A DNA stretch of 64,000 bases from positions 62,001 to 126,000 of the forward strand of contig NZ_VFPD01000003.1 of the NCBI RefSeq assembly GCF_006716485.1, given 5' to 3'. A model generated the notes under the pieces. The model did no database searches. It was given only the letters and a program-made list of their open reading frames with translations, and was not told the origin of the DNA. Positions within the stretch are counted from its first letter, which is position 1. Each line of letters begins with the position of its first letter. The position numbers and the translations under genes were made by a program. Shown here one piece after another: positions 1 through 9,206 of this stretch. The DNA comes from Chryseobacterium aquifrigidense. Its GTDB lineage: Bacteria; Bacteroidota; Bacteroidia; Flavobacteriales; Weeksellaceae.

Positions 1-93
1 GAAGGACTTGCCGAGGAACAGGAGTTGAAACTGGCAGATATGTCTCTGGAAGAAATGGATGTTCTTTGGGAAAAGGCAAAAAAGCTTTCATAA
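1..93 (+). CDS. mazG: MazG-type nucleoside triphosphate pyrophosphohydrolase, C-terminal fragment
   Basis: Only the last 30 codons are in the window, read from base 1 in frame to TAA at 91-93. The tail (ADMSLEEMDVLWEKAKK) matches the conserved end of MazG proteins, which hydrolyse NTPs to NMP and pyrophosphate and are tied to house-cleaning and stress responses. The catalytic EEXXE region lies upstream of the window, so activity cannot be judged here. The call rests on this short tail alone. Confidence 0.6.
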   Translation, partial: EGLAEEQELKLADMSLEEMDVLWEKAKKLS

Positions 94-152
94 TTTCTGA
101 TTGGAACAATTAATGCTTCTTACATTCAATTAAAAAAAAATAAAAGATAAAT

Positions 153-1028
153 ATGTTACGTTTTCTTATTTTACCCGCTTTGCTTTTATTGAGCTGTAAT
201 CCAAAAGCTCAGAATTCCCCAACTCAAGAAGATGAATTAAAAGTTCAGTTTTCCTTACCTAAAAAATTGAAGGAAGTTTCCGGAATTGCTTTGTCACAGG
301 ATAAGAAAACAATCTGGGCGATTGAGGACAGGGGAAATAAAAATGCGATATACGGGCTGAGTGATAAAGGTGACATGCTGGCAAAAATACCGGTAGAAAA
401 CGCTGAAAATACAGACTGGGAAGATATTATATCTGATCCTCAGGGAAATATTTATATTGGAGATTTTGGGAATAATGATAATAACAGGCAGGATCTGGCG
501 ATCTTAAAAACAGATCTGAAAGACAGCAAACAAATTGTTACCAAAGTTGTACAGACTACAAAATTCCATTATCAGGGGCAGACGGAGTTTCCACCTAAAA
601 AATCAAACCTGTTGTACGATTGTGAGGCTTTTGTAGAAATGGACGGAAATTTTTATTTATTCACTAAAAACAGAAGCAAAGGTTTTGACGGAACTTTCCT
701 TGTATTCCAGGTACCTAATAAAGAAGGTGATTTTGAAGCTAAATTAATAGGAACACTGAAACTTCAGGGTGGGTATAATGATGCTGCCATTACTTCAGCC
801 ACCATCAACAGTACGAAGGATAAGATTGTACTGCTGACTCATAAAAATGTTCACGTTCTTACCGGATTTACCGCTAATGACTTTAATTCTGCTAAAATTC
901 AGAAAATTCCACTGAATCATAATTCACAAAAAGAAGCTATTGTTTTTCTTGATGATAAAACAGTAATGATTGCCGATGAGAAAGGAAAAAATGAAGGTGG
1001 AAATATGTATACTTTTTCTTTAAAGTAA
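153..1028 (+). CDS. Predicted lipoprotein, SdiA-regulated/beta-propeller-like
   Basis: A protein of 291 residues with a lipoprotein signal: hydrophobic residues 3-14 then LLLSC, so Cys15 would be the lipidated residue. The body has short repeated blade-like segments with aromatic and Asp/Gly turns (for example GLSDKGD, DFGNNDN, LTHKNVHVLTG), suggesting an all-beta, propeller-type fold such as is seen in SdiA-regulated-like periplasmic proteins. No catalytic motif is visible. It starts 59 bases after mazG and may share its transcript. A hairpin at 1112-1145 closes the unit. Function unknown; the fold is inferred from pattern only. Confidence 0.6.
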   Translation: MLRFLILPALLLLSCNPKAQNSPTQEDELKVQFSLPKKLKEVSGIALSQDKKTIWAIEDRGNKNAIYGLSDKGDMLAKIPVENAENTDWEDIISDPQGNIYIGDFGNNDNNRQDLAILKTDLKDSKQIVTKVVQTTKFHYQGQTEFPPKKSNLLYDCEAFVEMDGNFYLFTKNRSKGFDGTFLVFQVPNKEGDFEAKLIGTLKLQGGYNDAAITSATINSTKDKIVLLTHKNVHVLTGFTANDFNSAKIQKIPLNHNSQKEAIVFLDDKTVMIADEKGKNEGGNMYTFSLK

Positions 1029-1111
1029 ACCTTAAAATAAAAAGAAGAGGTATCACAACTAAATGACGTATAGTAAAAATCATCTATGAGTGTACAATAA
1101 AACTTTATAAA

Positions 1112-1145
1112 AAGGCCGTTTTCACAATTTGTGAAACGGCCTCTT
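1112..1145. terminator. Bidirectional hairpin terminator
   Basis: The arms GGCCGTTTTCAC and GTGAAACGGCC form a strong GC-rich stem with one bulged T, flanked by A-rich and T-rich sequence. It sits between the convergent ends of the lipoprotein gene at 1028 and the minus-strand gene ending at 1194, so it can serve both. Confidence 0.75.
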
Positions 1146-1193
1146 TTGAATATATGAATGTTATTGAAAGGATTGATGTTTTTTTTGTATTGT

Positions 1194-1907
1194 TTACTGA
1201 GTAAGATAAGAGATACTGATATTCCCTTTTGATAATCTGAAGTCCTGGGTGTATCCACATCTTAGCCTGAATGTCTCTCCGGCAGCAAAGGGCTGGATAC
1301 CCGTTAACTGATGATATACATATGTTGTTCTTTCTCCGTGTCCTGTTGATACTGCTGAAACTAAGTTTTGAGTATCAGCCTCTTTCTGAAGTTGTGACGT
1401 TGCTGTTCCAGCTGTTTCATTAGTTCCGTTAAGGTTTAAGTCATAGGTGAAATAGGTTGCTATATTATAGAATCCGGTCCTGTTTACTGTAAATATCCCG
1501 GTGTTTGCATCATAGGAAATAAAATTATTATCTATTTTGTTAACCATATTATAAATGAAATTTTGAGCCAGGTTTTCAAAAGTTCCGGTTACGTGAGTTC
1601 CTGTATAGCTGCCGGTAGCTGGTGATATATTACCCTTGTTGCCCACAAAGACTACTTTGAAAAAATTTTGAGATTCTATAGTTCTCCAGGTAGGAGCTGT
1701 ACCTGGCCCATTGGAACTTAAAAATTCACCGTCTTTACCTGCAGTACCCTGTACATTTTCAGAACCTCCTACGTTCAGTTCTTTTACCACCTGCAGTGAG
1801 CCGTTGACGTGCAGTGTTCTCTGTGGAGTAGATGTCTGGACTCCGATTTGTGCATAAGCAAATATTGACATAGCAAATAATGCTACACTTAATAGTTTTC
1901 TTTTCAT
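1194..1907 (-). CDS. Secreted C1q/TNF-like jelly-roll-type protein, copy 1
   Basis: A protein of 237 residues; the ATG at 1907 is chosen because the upstream in-frame start is a TTG without a signal peptide, while this one opens with a signal sequence (MKRKLLSVALFAMSIFAYA, cut before QIGVQ). The N-terminal part TLHVNGSLQVVKELNVGG is the stalk-like repeat found in many flavobacterial surface proteins. The C-terminal half (GFYNIATYFTYDLNLNG and FRLRCGYTQDFRLSKGN) has a pattern reminiscent of C1q/TNF jelly rolls. It is a close paralogue of the next gene upstream, implying a tandem duplication. No sorting domain is seen. Function unknown. Confidence 0.65.
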   Translation of the reverse strand: MKRKLLSVALFAMSIFAYAQIGVQTSTPQRTLHVNGSLQVVKELNVGGSENVQGTAGKDGEFLSSNGPGTAPTWRTIESQNFFKVVFVGNKGNISPATGSYTGTHVTGTFENLAQNFIYNMVNKIDNNFISYDANTGIFTVNRTGFYNIATYFTYDLNLNGTNETAGTATSQLQKEADTQNLVSAVSTGHGERTTYVYHQLTGIQPFAAGETFRLRCGYTQDFRLSKGNISISYLTQ

Positions 1908-2297
1908 CTTAAAAATGTGTTTTGTTGGGACAAATGTATGGATTATTATAAAACGAAAAAAAATCAACAATAGATGATTAATTTTATTATTGTGGTTTAT
2001 TTTTATATAATTTGTTTTTTGCGTGTTTTATTTAAATTAATTTGCTGAATTTTTTGAATTAATTTAAATTCATTTTTCTTGTTCTTTATGATTTTTTTTA
2101 AATTATAGAAGAATTTCTATGATGATGTAAAAACTATAGTTTTTAGCAAGGATTATTATTGTGATAACAAGTGTTACTGACTTCTTTACCTAATATAAAG
2201 GAACTCAATCTGTAATTTTATTATACAGTAAAAACCACAGAATAAGTCTGTGGTCTTTGAATATATGAATAGTTGAAGTGATTGACGTTTGTCTCGT
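1908..2297. other. AT-rich intergenic stretch between paralogues
   Basis: About 390 bases with very low G+C and no convincing ORF on either strand. It holds the terminator of the upstream paralogue at 2229-2254 and presumably the promoter of the 1194-1907 gene; I could not pick a confident -33/-7 pair. Confidence 0.5.
2229..2254 (-). terminator. Rho-independent terminator of secreted paralogue 2
   Basis: An 8-bp stem (ACCACAGA at 2234-2241 with TCTGTGGT at 2247-2254) and a 5-base loop. On the minus strand it is followed by a run of five T. It lies 44 bases past the stop of the gene ending at 2298. Confidence 0.75.
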
Positions 2298-3020
2298 TTA
2301 TGGAGTAAGATAAGAGATATGAATATTTCCACCCGATAATCTGAAATCCTGGGTATAACGGCAGCGTATTCTGAAGGTTTCTCCCGTGTTGAAAAAATTA
2401 ATGGAGGAAAGATTATGATTCAAGCCTGTTGTACGCTCGCCATGTCCTGTGGATATACCTGCAAGTGTCGTGAGAGTAGGGGAAACTTTTTGGATATAGG
2501 AATTGGCCGTTCCTGCAGTTTGTCCTGATGGATTTAAATTAAGATCATAGGTTGCATAAGGAACGATATTGTAAAACCCCGGCTTTACTACCGTGAAAAG
2601 CCCTGTGGTAGAATTGTAAGTTAAATAAGCCGTATCGATCTTATTACTCACATTGAAAACATAGGTTTGTGAATAACTTTCATGAGTATTAACCGGTGTA
2701 GAATGGGTTCCTGTGTAGCTTCCGCTTGCAGGGCTGATGTTCGTTTTATTTCCCACATACACTACCTTTAAGAAGTTTTCAGACTCTATAGTTTTCCATA
2801 CCGGCGCAATGCCCTCTCCATTTGACATTAAAACCTCTCCTTTGTTTCCGGAATTTCCTTTTGTTTTGTCGTCCCCACCTACATTCAGATCCTTAACTAC
2901 CTGAAGTGTACCGTTTACATGCAAAGTATTTTGGGGTGTGGGTGTTTTAATCCCTACTTGTGCACTTAACTGTATGAACATGACAAATAATGCCATATAC
3001 AATAGTTTTTTTTTCATCAT
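2298..3020 (-). CDS. Secreted C1q/TNF-like jelly-roll-type protein, copy 2
   Basis: A protein of 240 residues from ATG at 3020 (3017 is equally possible; the copy 1 alignment favours MKKKLL). A longer frame begins at a GTG and would bury the signal peptide. Signal sequence MKKKLLYMALFVMFIQLSA, then QVGIKTPTPQNTLHVNG. The rest follows copy 1 residue by residue in many places (VGNKTNISPASGSYTGTH, STGHGERTT, FRIRCRYTQDFRLSGGN). Each copy has its own hairpin terminator, so they are probably separate transcripts. Likely an exported surface or matrix protein; no known activity. Confidence 0.65.
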   Translation of the reverse strand: MMKKKLLYMALFVMFIQLSAQVGIKTPTPQNTLHVNGTLQVVKDLNVGGDDKTKGNSGNKGEVLMSNGEGIAPVWKTIESENFLKVVYVGNKTNISPASGSYTGTHSTPVNTHESYSQTYVFNVSNKIDTAYLTYNSTTGLFTVVKPGFYNIVPYATYDLNLNPSGQTAGTANSYIQKVSPTLTTLAGISTGHGERTTGLNHNLSSINFFNTGETFRIRCRYTQDFRLSGGNIHISYLTP

Positions 3021-3339
3021 TTGTTGATTTTTTATTGGCACAAATATAAAATGTTTTTTAAATGTCTGTTTTTTAAGGAATTGATAAACATATTGAACTA
3101 TGTCTGGCTTTGACTTATATAGCTGAAAATATGGCTCTTATTTAAAAGCCATATTTATTTTATCTGTAAAAAATGTGAGTTGAAAATTTGAATTATTAAA
3201 TTTTATTAAAATTGATTTTTTTTTAATATTTAAATTTAAGTAGTGTAAATTACTGTTAAATAGTGTTTTATGTTTATTCTGTAATTACGGTATACGTTCC
3301 CGGAATTAGAATTAATTTCCTTCTTTTCTATGAAACATG
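3021..3339. other. AT-rich intergenic region with a 10-bp hairpin
   Basis: No gene is visible in about 320 bases. The arms AAATATGGCT (3127-3136) and AGCCATATTT (3147-3156) form a perfect 10-bp stem that could end minus-strand transcription from the metallophosphoesterase gene, although the T tract is short. Confidence 0.45.
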
Positions 3340-6300
3340 TTAAAATTTCATTCCCACTCCAGCAGAAATTCTTCCACCATCTGAACCATAGAAATAATTC
3401 AGCCTTGCAGACATCATTTCCACAATACTCAGCCATACACCTGCGCCGGCAGACTGATGCCATTTTCTGGAATTTTCACTGTCGTTCCATACACGGCCAA
3501 TATCATATCCGATAAGAATTCCCATGTTGGCAGGCACAATATTATTTCTTACCCGTCCAAAATCCCATCGTATTTCTGAGTTATTGGTCAGGTAGGATCT
3601 TCCTGAGAATCTTTCGTTTCTGAAAGCTCTCATTCCATTATTACCCCCGATAGCCGCTGCCTGATAGAATTCGAAATTATTATTATTGATCCACATCACA
3701 TTGCTGGAATTGGCGAATACAAATTTTCCTTTTTTATCAATCCTGTGGTCGATGGCAAGTTTTCCTTTTACCGTTACGAAGTTTTTATTAAAATCGGAAA
3801 GGGTTGCTTTCCAGTCTGCATTAAGCATGAATTCCAGTCCAAGAGTAGGGAAGGCAGCATTATCTGCATTTTTATAGCCAAAGGTATAATTGGCTCCTAC
3901 AAACTGCTGGCTGTTGAATACACCAGGTCTCACATCCGGTGACTGGTTGATGAAGCGGTCAGCTTTTCGCTGTACTTTATTATCTTCAAAAGTTAATTGA
4001 AACTGGTGGCTGAGGTTCATCCAACTCTTCTGAGAGATGGAAGGCGCAAAGTTGAATTTGGAAATTCTTGCTCTGTTGTATTCTCTTTCCGTATCCTCTT
4101 TATCATACTCACTTTCATTGGAAAGCCCAAAGAAGTTTTGAGAGAATCTCGGCGTTGTATAAAATGCATCAAGATTGATATCCCAACCGGAGATGGCTTT
4201 TTTAAATACCCCCTTGTACGTAAGGCTAAATCCTGCGGTAGCCGTATAAAAATTAGCTTTTAAGCTGTGTCTTTGAGTAAATGGATCGCGGATAAAATTA
4301 TTCACGGTATAATTGGCCAGAACCCCTACAATCACCCCATCATCCGGGTTATAATCCAGGTTTGGATATCCGGCAACAGAATTATATTTAGGGTGCTTAT
4401 AATTATAGCTGTTGATATCATAATCATCCGTAATATTCCTCGTTGCATTTCCGGAATTGTATGTGTTTTTCTGAGATTTGAAATCATAGATCTTTACCTT
4501 TCTTCCGTCAGCAACGTTATAGGTATCATGATTATATCCACCAATCAGCCTTATCGTCATTTTAGGGTTTCCGCTTCCGGTAACTACATAAGTGTCATCA
4601 TCTTCCAATCCATAGATCCACAATTCTTTTGTTTTCGAATCCTGATAAGTTTTTTCAAAAACAAGTTCATTCTGATCTTTATTCTTACCCAGATCATATT
4701 GCTGTACAAGTACGGAATGTCCGTTTTTGGTAATGACAAATTTATCAGGATGTATCGTTCCTGCAAGAGGTACTTTTCTCTGCAGTACATCATAATACTG
4801 AGCAGCGTAGGTCTGTAATTTTGTCTTTCTTATTTTCAGTTTTCTCTGGATTTCATCGATGGTCTCATCCTGCACTTCTTTCGGAAGGTTATGAAAAGCT
4901 TCATCAATATCCGCATCAGTCAGATGTTCCTGAATATATTTTGCCTGGGTTTCCCACTCATTCTGGTCTGCACCTTTTAAGAACACAAGATCCATCGGGT
5001 AAGGTTCCATGGCAAGCCATTTTACACTGCTGATGTCTTCTGTAAATGTTTTCATGTGGCGGATGGCCGGAACATTCATAATAATTTTAAAGGCTGCACC
5101 GTCATATTTACTGAATGCCTGATCCCTGTCTTTAGGAATAGGTTTATAGATTACTTTATCACCGGCTTCATATTCTGCCCATTTCCATTGGTCGGAATGT
5201 CTGTCCCAGTCACCGATGAGCATATCAAATAATCTTGCCCTGATATAAGATTCCCTGTCTACAGAATATTTACTGCTTTTGCTGAGGTTTTTTAATACAT
5301 CATCGGTAGAAACAATATCTTTTGCATTATCGAGAGAAGCCAATGTCTTTGGATCTGATGAAAAACGTTCTTCAATCATATACATTTCATCTCCATAGTT
5401 TTCGTTATATCTTCCCAAAGCCTGCTGTTTAGGAATATAATACAGTTTTGGGTTGCTATGGAAAATACCCAGTTTTTCCGACATATTTCCAATCGTAAAT
5501 GGAGTAAATGGATGATTGGTAGTATAAAAATCCAGCAGGAATTTTTCAGGATAGGTATCTGCAAGTTCTTCTCCCAATGTACTTTTCTGAAAAGCCATAT
5601 TGTTTAAGAAGCGGATTGCACTTTTTTTCACCCCACGCATTACAAATTCCTGTCCGTCTGCAGATTTCAATCGAAGGCTGTTGGATTGGTTTCCTCCTCC
5701 TTCTCTGAAAGGAATATATCCACCGTTTAATTCTGAAAGATTAGCTGTCGGGGCATCAATGGGAATTCCATAATATCTTCTGTAATGATCTCCCCAAAGC
5801 CAGCGGTAAAACTTTCTTTTTTCGGTAAGCTGCACCGGGTAAATGGTTGAAGAGAATGTGGCAGGAAAAGAATTGGGAAAATTATTGACGAATACATCCG
5901 GTTTGGAAATTACGGATATATGAGTCAGTTTTTGAAGTTGAGCATCTTTGGTAGAAAAATACTCCACATCTGTACTTTCATCTTTTCTGAAATTTAAAAC
6001 TGCGAAACCACTGCCTCCGTAGGAAAAGTCTGTTGTTTCTACAATGGTGGACGGATCTGTTTTTGAGCCTGCACCACTAATGATTTGCCTTAAGTTTCCA
6101 TCTTCGTGATACTGTAGATTATGGTCATGACCCGATACGAAAATAATATTCTCCTTATCCTGAACAATACTTTTCAGCCGGTTGGCCATGTCAGCATAAT
6201 GTTGATTATTGATATCTTCAGGGCTCGCTCCTGAAGAACTTCTTAGTATATTGATGACACTTGCTACTACAGGAACAGGAACTTTACTCTTTAGAGGAAA

Positions 6301-7056
6301 GAGATGGGATTTTGCAGAATTAAAACCTGCATGGGTTCCACTGCTGATGATAGGATGATGTAAAGCTATAATTATTTTTTTACCCTGATTTTTAATGATA
6401 AGATCTTTGAACTCCGTAAAAAAATCTTCGCGGGTTTTGATATTACAGTTTTTGTTGATTCCCGGATAATTATCCCAGTTGGCAATCACCCATTCTGTAT
6501 CGATGGCGATAAGCTTGATATCTTTAGAAACATTGATATCATCAATAGGACAGCCATTTTTAGGAAGGAAAGCTTTTTTATCATCAAGATATTTTTTTAC
6601 CAGCCCTTCCTGGGTATTTAATCCTTCCAATCCATTATACCAATCGTGATTTCCTGGAATTACTAATGTTTTTCCTTTGAAATTTTTGGTAATGGAAAGC
6701 TGGTTTTCCAGTTTTTGCTTTGCGAGGGAGTAATCTTTGTCTGTTTCTTCAGGCATCCCATTGGGATAGATATTATCTCCCAGAAAGATCAGCATCGAAT
6801 TACTATCCGCAGAATCCAGCTTGCTTTTCAGTAAATTCAATGTTTTTTGGGCCTGAGGTTCATCTGAGTTTCCTGCATCTCCAATCAGAAAGAGTTTGAA
6901 ATCATTTTCAGATTTTATTTCGGAATCTTTTACTTCAAATAAGTTTTTGCCCTTTTGTACGTTATAGGTAGCACAGGAATAAAGGACTCCTGCGGACATT
7001 ACTGTTCTAAGAACAATAGAAGTATTTTTTAGATGAGTTTTAAAGGATAAATTCAT
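3340..7056 (-). CDS. Lipoprotein metallophosphoesterase fused to an Omp85/D15-like outer membrane barrel
   Basis: A protein of 1238 residues. Signal peptide with lipobox LYSC (Cys28). Residues 53-320 are a calcineurin-like metallophosphoesterase with all metal motifs: GDAG (Asp60), GDN (Asp94), GNHDW (Asn136, His137, Asp138), HH (233-234) and GHDH (His310, His312). A long middle region of unknown fold follows. The last 350 or so residues resemble surface-antigen (D15/BamA-type) barrels, with alternating beta strands, GMRAFRNERFSGRSYL and a terminal Phe. The likely topology is a barrel in the outer membrane with the phosphatase attached. Substrate unknown. Its start codon lies only 26 bases from the divergent HD gene, so the two promoters must overlap coding or leader sequence. 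Confidence 0.85.
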   Translation of the reverse strand: MNLSFKTHLKNTSIVLRTVMSAGVLYSCATYNVQKGKNLFEVKDSEIKSENDFKLFLIGDAGNSDEPQAQKTLNLLKSKLDSADSNSMLIFLGDNIYPNGMPEETDKDYSLAKQKLENQLSITKNFKGKTLVIPGNHDWYNGLEGLNTQEGLVKKYLDDKKAFLPKNGCPIDDINVSKDIKLIAIDTEWVIANWDNYPGINKNCNIKTREDFFTEFKDLIIKNQGKKIIIALHHPIISSGTHAGFNSAKSHLFPLKSKVPVPVVASVINILRSSSGASPEDINNQHYADMANRLKSIVQDKENIIFVSGHDHNLQYHEDGNLRQIISGAGSKTDPSTIVETTDFSYGGSGFAVLNFRKDESTDVEYFSTKDAQLQKLTHISVISKPDVFVNNFPNSFPATFSSTIYPVQLTEKRKFYRWLWGDHYRRYYGIPIDAPTANLSELNGGYIPFREGGGNQSNSLRLKSADGQEFVMRGVKKSAIRFLNNMAFQKSTLGEELADTYPEKFLLDFYTTNHPFTPFTIGNMSEKLGIFHSNPKLYYIPKQQALGRYNENYGDEMYMIEERFSSDPKTLASLDNAKDIVSTDDVLKNLSKSSKYSVDRESYIRARLFDMLIGDWDRHSDQWKWAEYEAGDKVIYKPIPKDRDQAFSKYDGAAFKIIMNVPAIRHMKTFTEDISSVKWLAMEPYPMDLVFLKGADQNEWETQAKYIQEHLTDADIDEAFHNLPKEVQDETIDEIQRKLKIRKTKLQTYAAQYYDVLQRKVPLAGTIHPDKFVITKNGHSVLVQQYDLGKNKDQNELVFEKTYQDSKTKELWIYGLEDDDTYVVTGSGNPKMTIRLIGGYNHDTYNVADGRKVKIYDFKSQKNTYNSGNATRNITDDYDINSYNYKHPKYNSVAGYPNLDYNPDDGVIVGVLANYTVNNFIRDPFTQRHSLKANFYTATAGFSLTYKGVFKKAISGWDINLDAFYTTPRFSQNFFGLSNESEYDKEDTEREYNRARISKFNFAPSISQKSWMNLSHQFQLTFEDNKVQRKADRFINQSPDVRPGVFNSQQFVGANYTFGYKNADNAAFPTLGLEFMLNADWKATLSDFNKNFVTVKGKLAIDHRIDKKGKFVFANSSNVMWINNNNFEFYQAAAIGGNNGMRAFRNERFSGRSYLTNNSEIRWDFGRVRNNIVPANMGILIGYDIGRVWNDSENSRKWHQSAGAGVWLSIVEMMSARLNYFYGSDGGRISAGVGMKF

Positions 7057-7082
7057 AAATTTACATTAACAAAATTTCAGGG

Positions 7083-8258
7083 ATGAGCATTTTACAAAAA
7101 GCTAAAAATTATGTTGAAATCTTATTCAAAGATAAGTTATCTTCGGTATATTTTTATCATAATTTTATCCATACTGCCTATACAGTTAATAAGGCTGAGG
7201 AAATCATGAAAAATACTCCTGTTTCTGAAGAGGATCAGGAGAAGGTACTCGTTGCATTATGGTTTCATGATACAGGGTATATAGAATGTGCTTTGAACCA
7301 TGAGGAAAGGAGTGTAGAGGTGATGAAAGCCTTTTTACACCAGGAAAACTATCCTGAAAACTATATTGCAGACGTTGAAAAACTGATTCTGGCCACGAAA
7401 ATACAGTACGAACCTCAGAATTTACTGGAAAAAATTGTAAAAGATGCAGACTTCAGTCATTTTGCAGGCCATGATTACAGTGATATTTCCGATGCTTTAA
7501 GAAAAGAATGGGAACTGACGAATGTAAGATGCTTTTCCAATGAGGAATGGAATGCCGGAAATCTGGATATGCTGAAAAACAAGCATACCTTTTATACAGA
7601 TTATGCCAAAGAAAACTGGGAACCTTTGAAAAAGAAAAACATCAAAAAGATCGAAAAGAAGCTGGAAAAAGAAGAAGAGAAAAAAGAAAACAAAAAGGAG
7701 GCTTCCGAAGTTAAAAAAGAAAAAGAAAAATCGGACAGAAGTGTAGATACTTTATTCAGAGTAACGCTGAATAATCATACAAGATTGAGCGATATTGCAG
7801 ACAGTAAAGCCAATATTCTTTTATCTGTAAATGCCATTATTATTTCAGTTTGTCTTTCTGTACTGGTTCCGAAGCTGGATGCGCCTAAAAATTCGCATCT
7901 GATTCTTCCAAGTTTTATATTATTGCTGTCTAGCGTACTGACGATCATATTTGCGATTCTGTCTACAAAACCGAATGTCACAAAATCAACATTTACTTCT
8001 GAGGATATTGTCAACAGAAAAGTAAACCTGCTGTTCTTTGGAAACTTTCAGCAGATGTTGTTTGACGATTATAACAATGCCATGAAAGACCTTATTAAAG
8101 ACAGGGATTACATCTATGATTCCATGGTGAAAGATTTATATTATCTGGGAAAAGTTCTTAACAGGAAGTACAAGCTTTTATCCATTACCTATAAGATCTT
8201 TATGGCCGGAATTATTATTTCCGTTTTATCTTTCGGGGTGGCCTTTCTTAGTCTTTAA
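7083..8258 (+). CDS. HD-domain phosphohydrolase fused to a Pycsar-effector-like (PycTM/DUF5706) membrane module
   Basis: A protein of 391 residues. The N-terminal HD domain has His30, the His62-Asp63 pair (WFHDTGY) and Asp121 (KDADFSH), typical of metal-dependent phosphohydrolases acting on nucleotides. Residues 182-220 are a Lys/Glu-rich coiled-coil linker. The C-terminal part begins with the DUF5706 signature (HTRLSDIADSKANILL) and has membrane helices at about 244-262, 271-293 and 370-390. DUF5706 is the membrane effector of Pycsar cyclic-pyrimidine immunity; no cyclase gene is adjacent, and this fusion may be a signalling protein rather than a defence effector. The next gene, a bestrophin-like channel, starts 15 bases downstream and is likely co-transcribed. 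Confidence 0.85.
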   Translation: MSILQKAKNYVEILFKDKLSSVYFYHNFIHTAYTVNKAEEIMKNTPVSEEDQEKVLVALWFHDTGYIECALNHEERSVEVMKAFLHQENYPENYIADVEKLILATKIQYEPQNLLEKIVKDADFSHFAGHDYSDISDALRKEWELTNVRCFSNEEWNAGNLDMLKNKHTFYTDYAKENWEPLKKKNIKKIEKKLEKEEEKKENKKEASEVKKEKEKSDRSVDTLFRVTLNNHTRLSDIADSKANILLSVNAIIISVCLSVLVPKLDAPKNSHLILPSFILLLSSVLTIIFAILSTKPNVTKSTFTSEDIVNRKVNLLFFGNFQQMLFDDYNNAMKDLIKDRDYIYDSMVKDLYYLGKVLNRKYKLLSITYKIFMAGIIISVLSFGVAFLSL

Positions 8259-8273
8259 TTAAAATATACACAA

Positions 8274-9197
8274 ATGATAGTCCGACAGCGTACGAATTGG
8301 CTGAAAATGTTATTTATATGGAGAGGTTCCGTATTAAAGAAAATTGTTGTTCAGCTTTCCATTATCACGCTGTTTTCTCTGGCTATCTATTTTTTCAAAG
8401 GGAAAATATTTGATTATAAAGTGCATCTTAATCCTACCATTTTTACACTGATAGGACTTGCACTTGCCATATTTATGGGTTTCTGTAATTCTGCAAGCTA
8501 TGACCGCTTCTGGGAAGGCAGGAAACTTTGGGGATTACTTGTGATCGAAACCAGATCCCTGACGAGACAGATCTTATCCTTAGTGAATGATTCTTCTCCC
8601 GAGGCTAAAAAGGAAAAAGAGCAAATTATTAAACTGATTTCTGCATTTTCCTGGTCTCTGAACTTTCAGCTAAGAGATAAAACAGGGACAGAACATCTTG
8701 AAAGGCTGCTTTCTCCCGAACACCTGGAACAGGTGAAGAACAAGAAATTTATTCCCAGTATTATCCTTGGGTTTATTGCAGACTGGCTCAATGAACAAAA
8801 TAAAAAAGGAAATATAGATACTATCGTCATGACTTCGATGGATCATCAGCTGAATCAGTTTTCTAATATTTCCGGAGGCTGTGAGAGAATTTACAATACA
8901 CCGTTACCCTTTGCTTACAGTGTTTTGCTGCATCGTACCGTATACCTGTACTGTTTCTGGCTTCCTTTCGGACTGGTAGATTCATTAGGATGGATGATGC
9001 CTCTGATTGTTTTATTAATCAGCTATACCTTTATTGCTCTTGACGCTATTATTCAGGAGATTGGAGAACCTTTTGGTGAAGAGGAAAATGACCTTGCCCT
9101 GAATAGTATCTGCCGTACCATTGAGTTTTCTATTTTTGAACAGGCAGGAATTCCACAAGGGGAGTTGAAGAAACCGGATACTTATTTTGTGGATTAA
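8274..9197 (+). CDS. Bestrophin-like (UPF0187/YneE) membrane protein
   Basis: A protein of 307 residues, usual length for bacterial bestrophin homologues, which form pentameric ion channels in the inner membrane. Family signatures visible are IGLALAIFMGFCNSASYDRFWEGRKLWG near residues 62-90 (the FCNSxSYDRFWEGR core), an Arg-rich helix after it, the mid-protein PLPFAYSVLLHR, and the final EIGEPFGEEENDL segment. Hydrophobic helices lie at about 24-42, 54-72, 215-235 and 239-258. It follows the HD/PycTM gene by 15 bases, suggesting a shared transcript and a possible link between nucleotide signalling and ion flux; that link is inference. Confidence 0.85.
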   Translation: MIVRQRTNWLKMLFIWRGSVLKKIVVQLSIITLFSLAIYFFKGKIFDYKVHLNPTIFTLIGLALAIFMGFCNSASYDRFWEGRKLWGLLVIETRSLTRQILSLVNDSSPEAKKEKEQIIKLISAFSWSLNFQLRDKTGTEHLERLLSPEHLEQVKNKKFIPSIILGFIADWLNEQNKKGNIDTIVMTSMDHQLNQFSNISGGCERIYNTPLPFAYSVLLHRTVYLYCFWLPFGLVDSLGWMMPLIVLLISYTFIALDAIIQEIGEPFGEEENDLALNSICRTIEFSIFEQAGIPQGELKKPDTYFVD

Positions 9198-9206
9198 AGA
9201 TATTTA

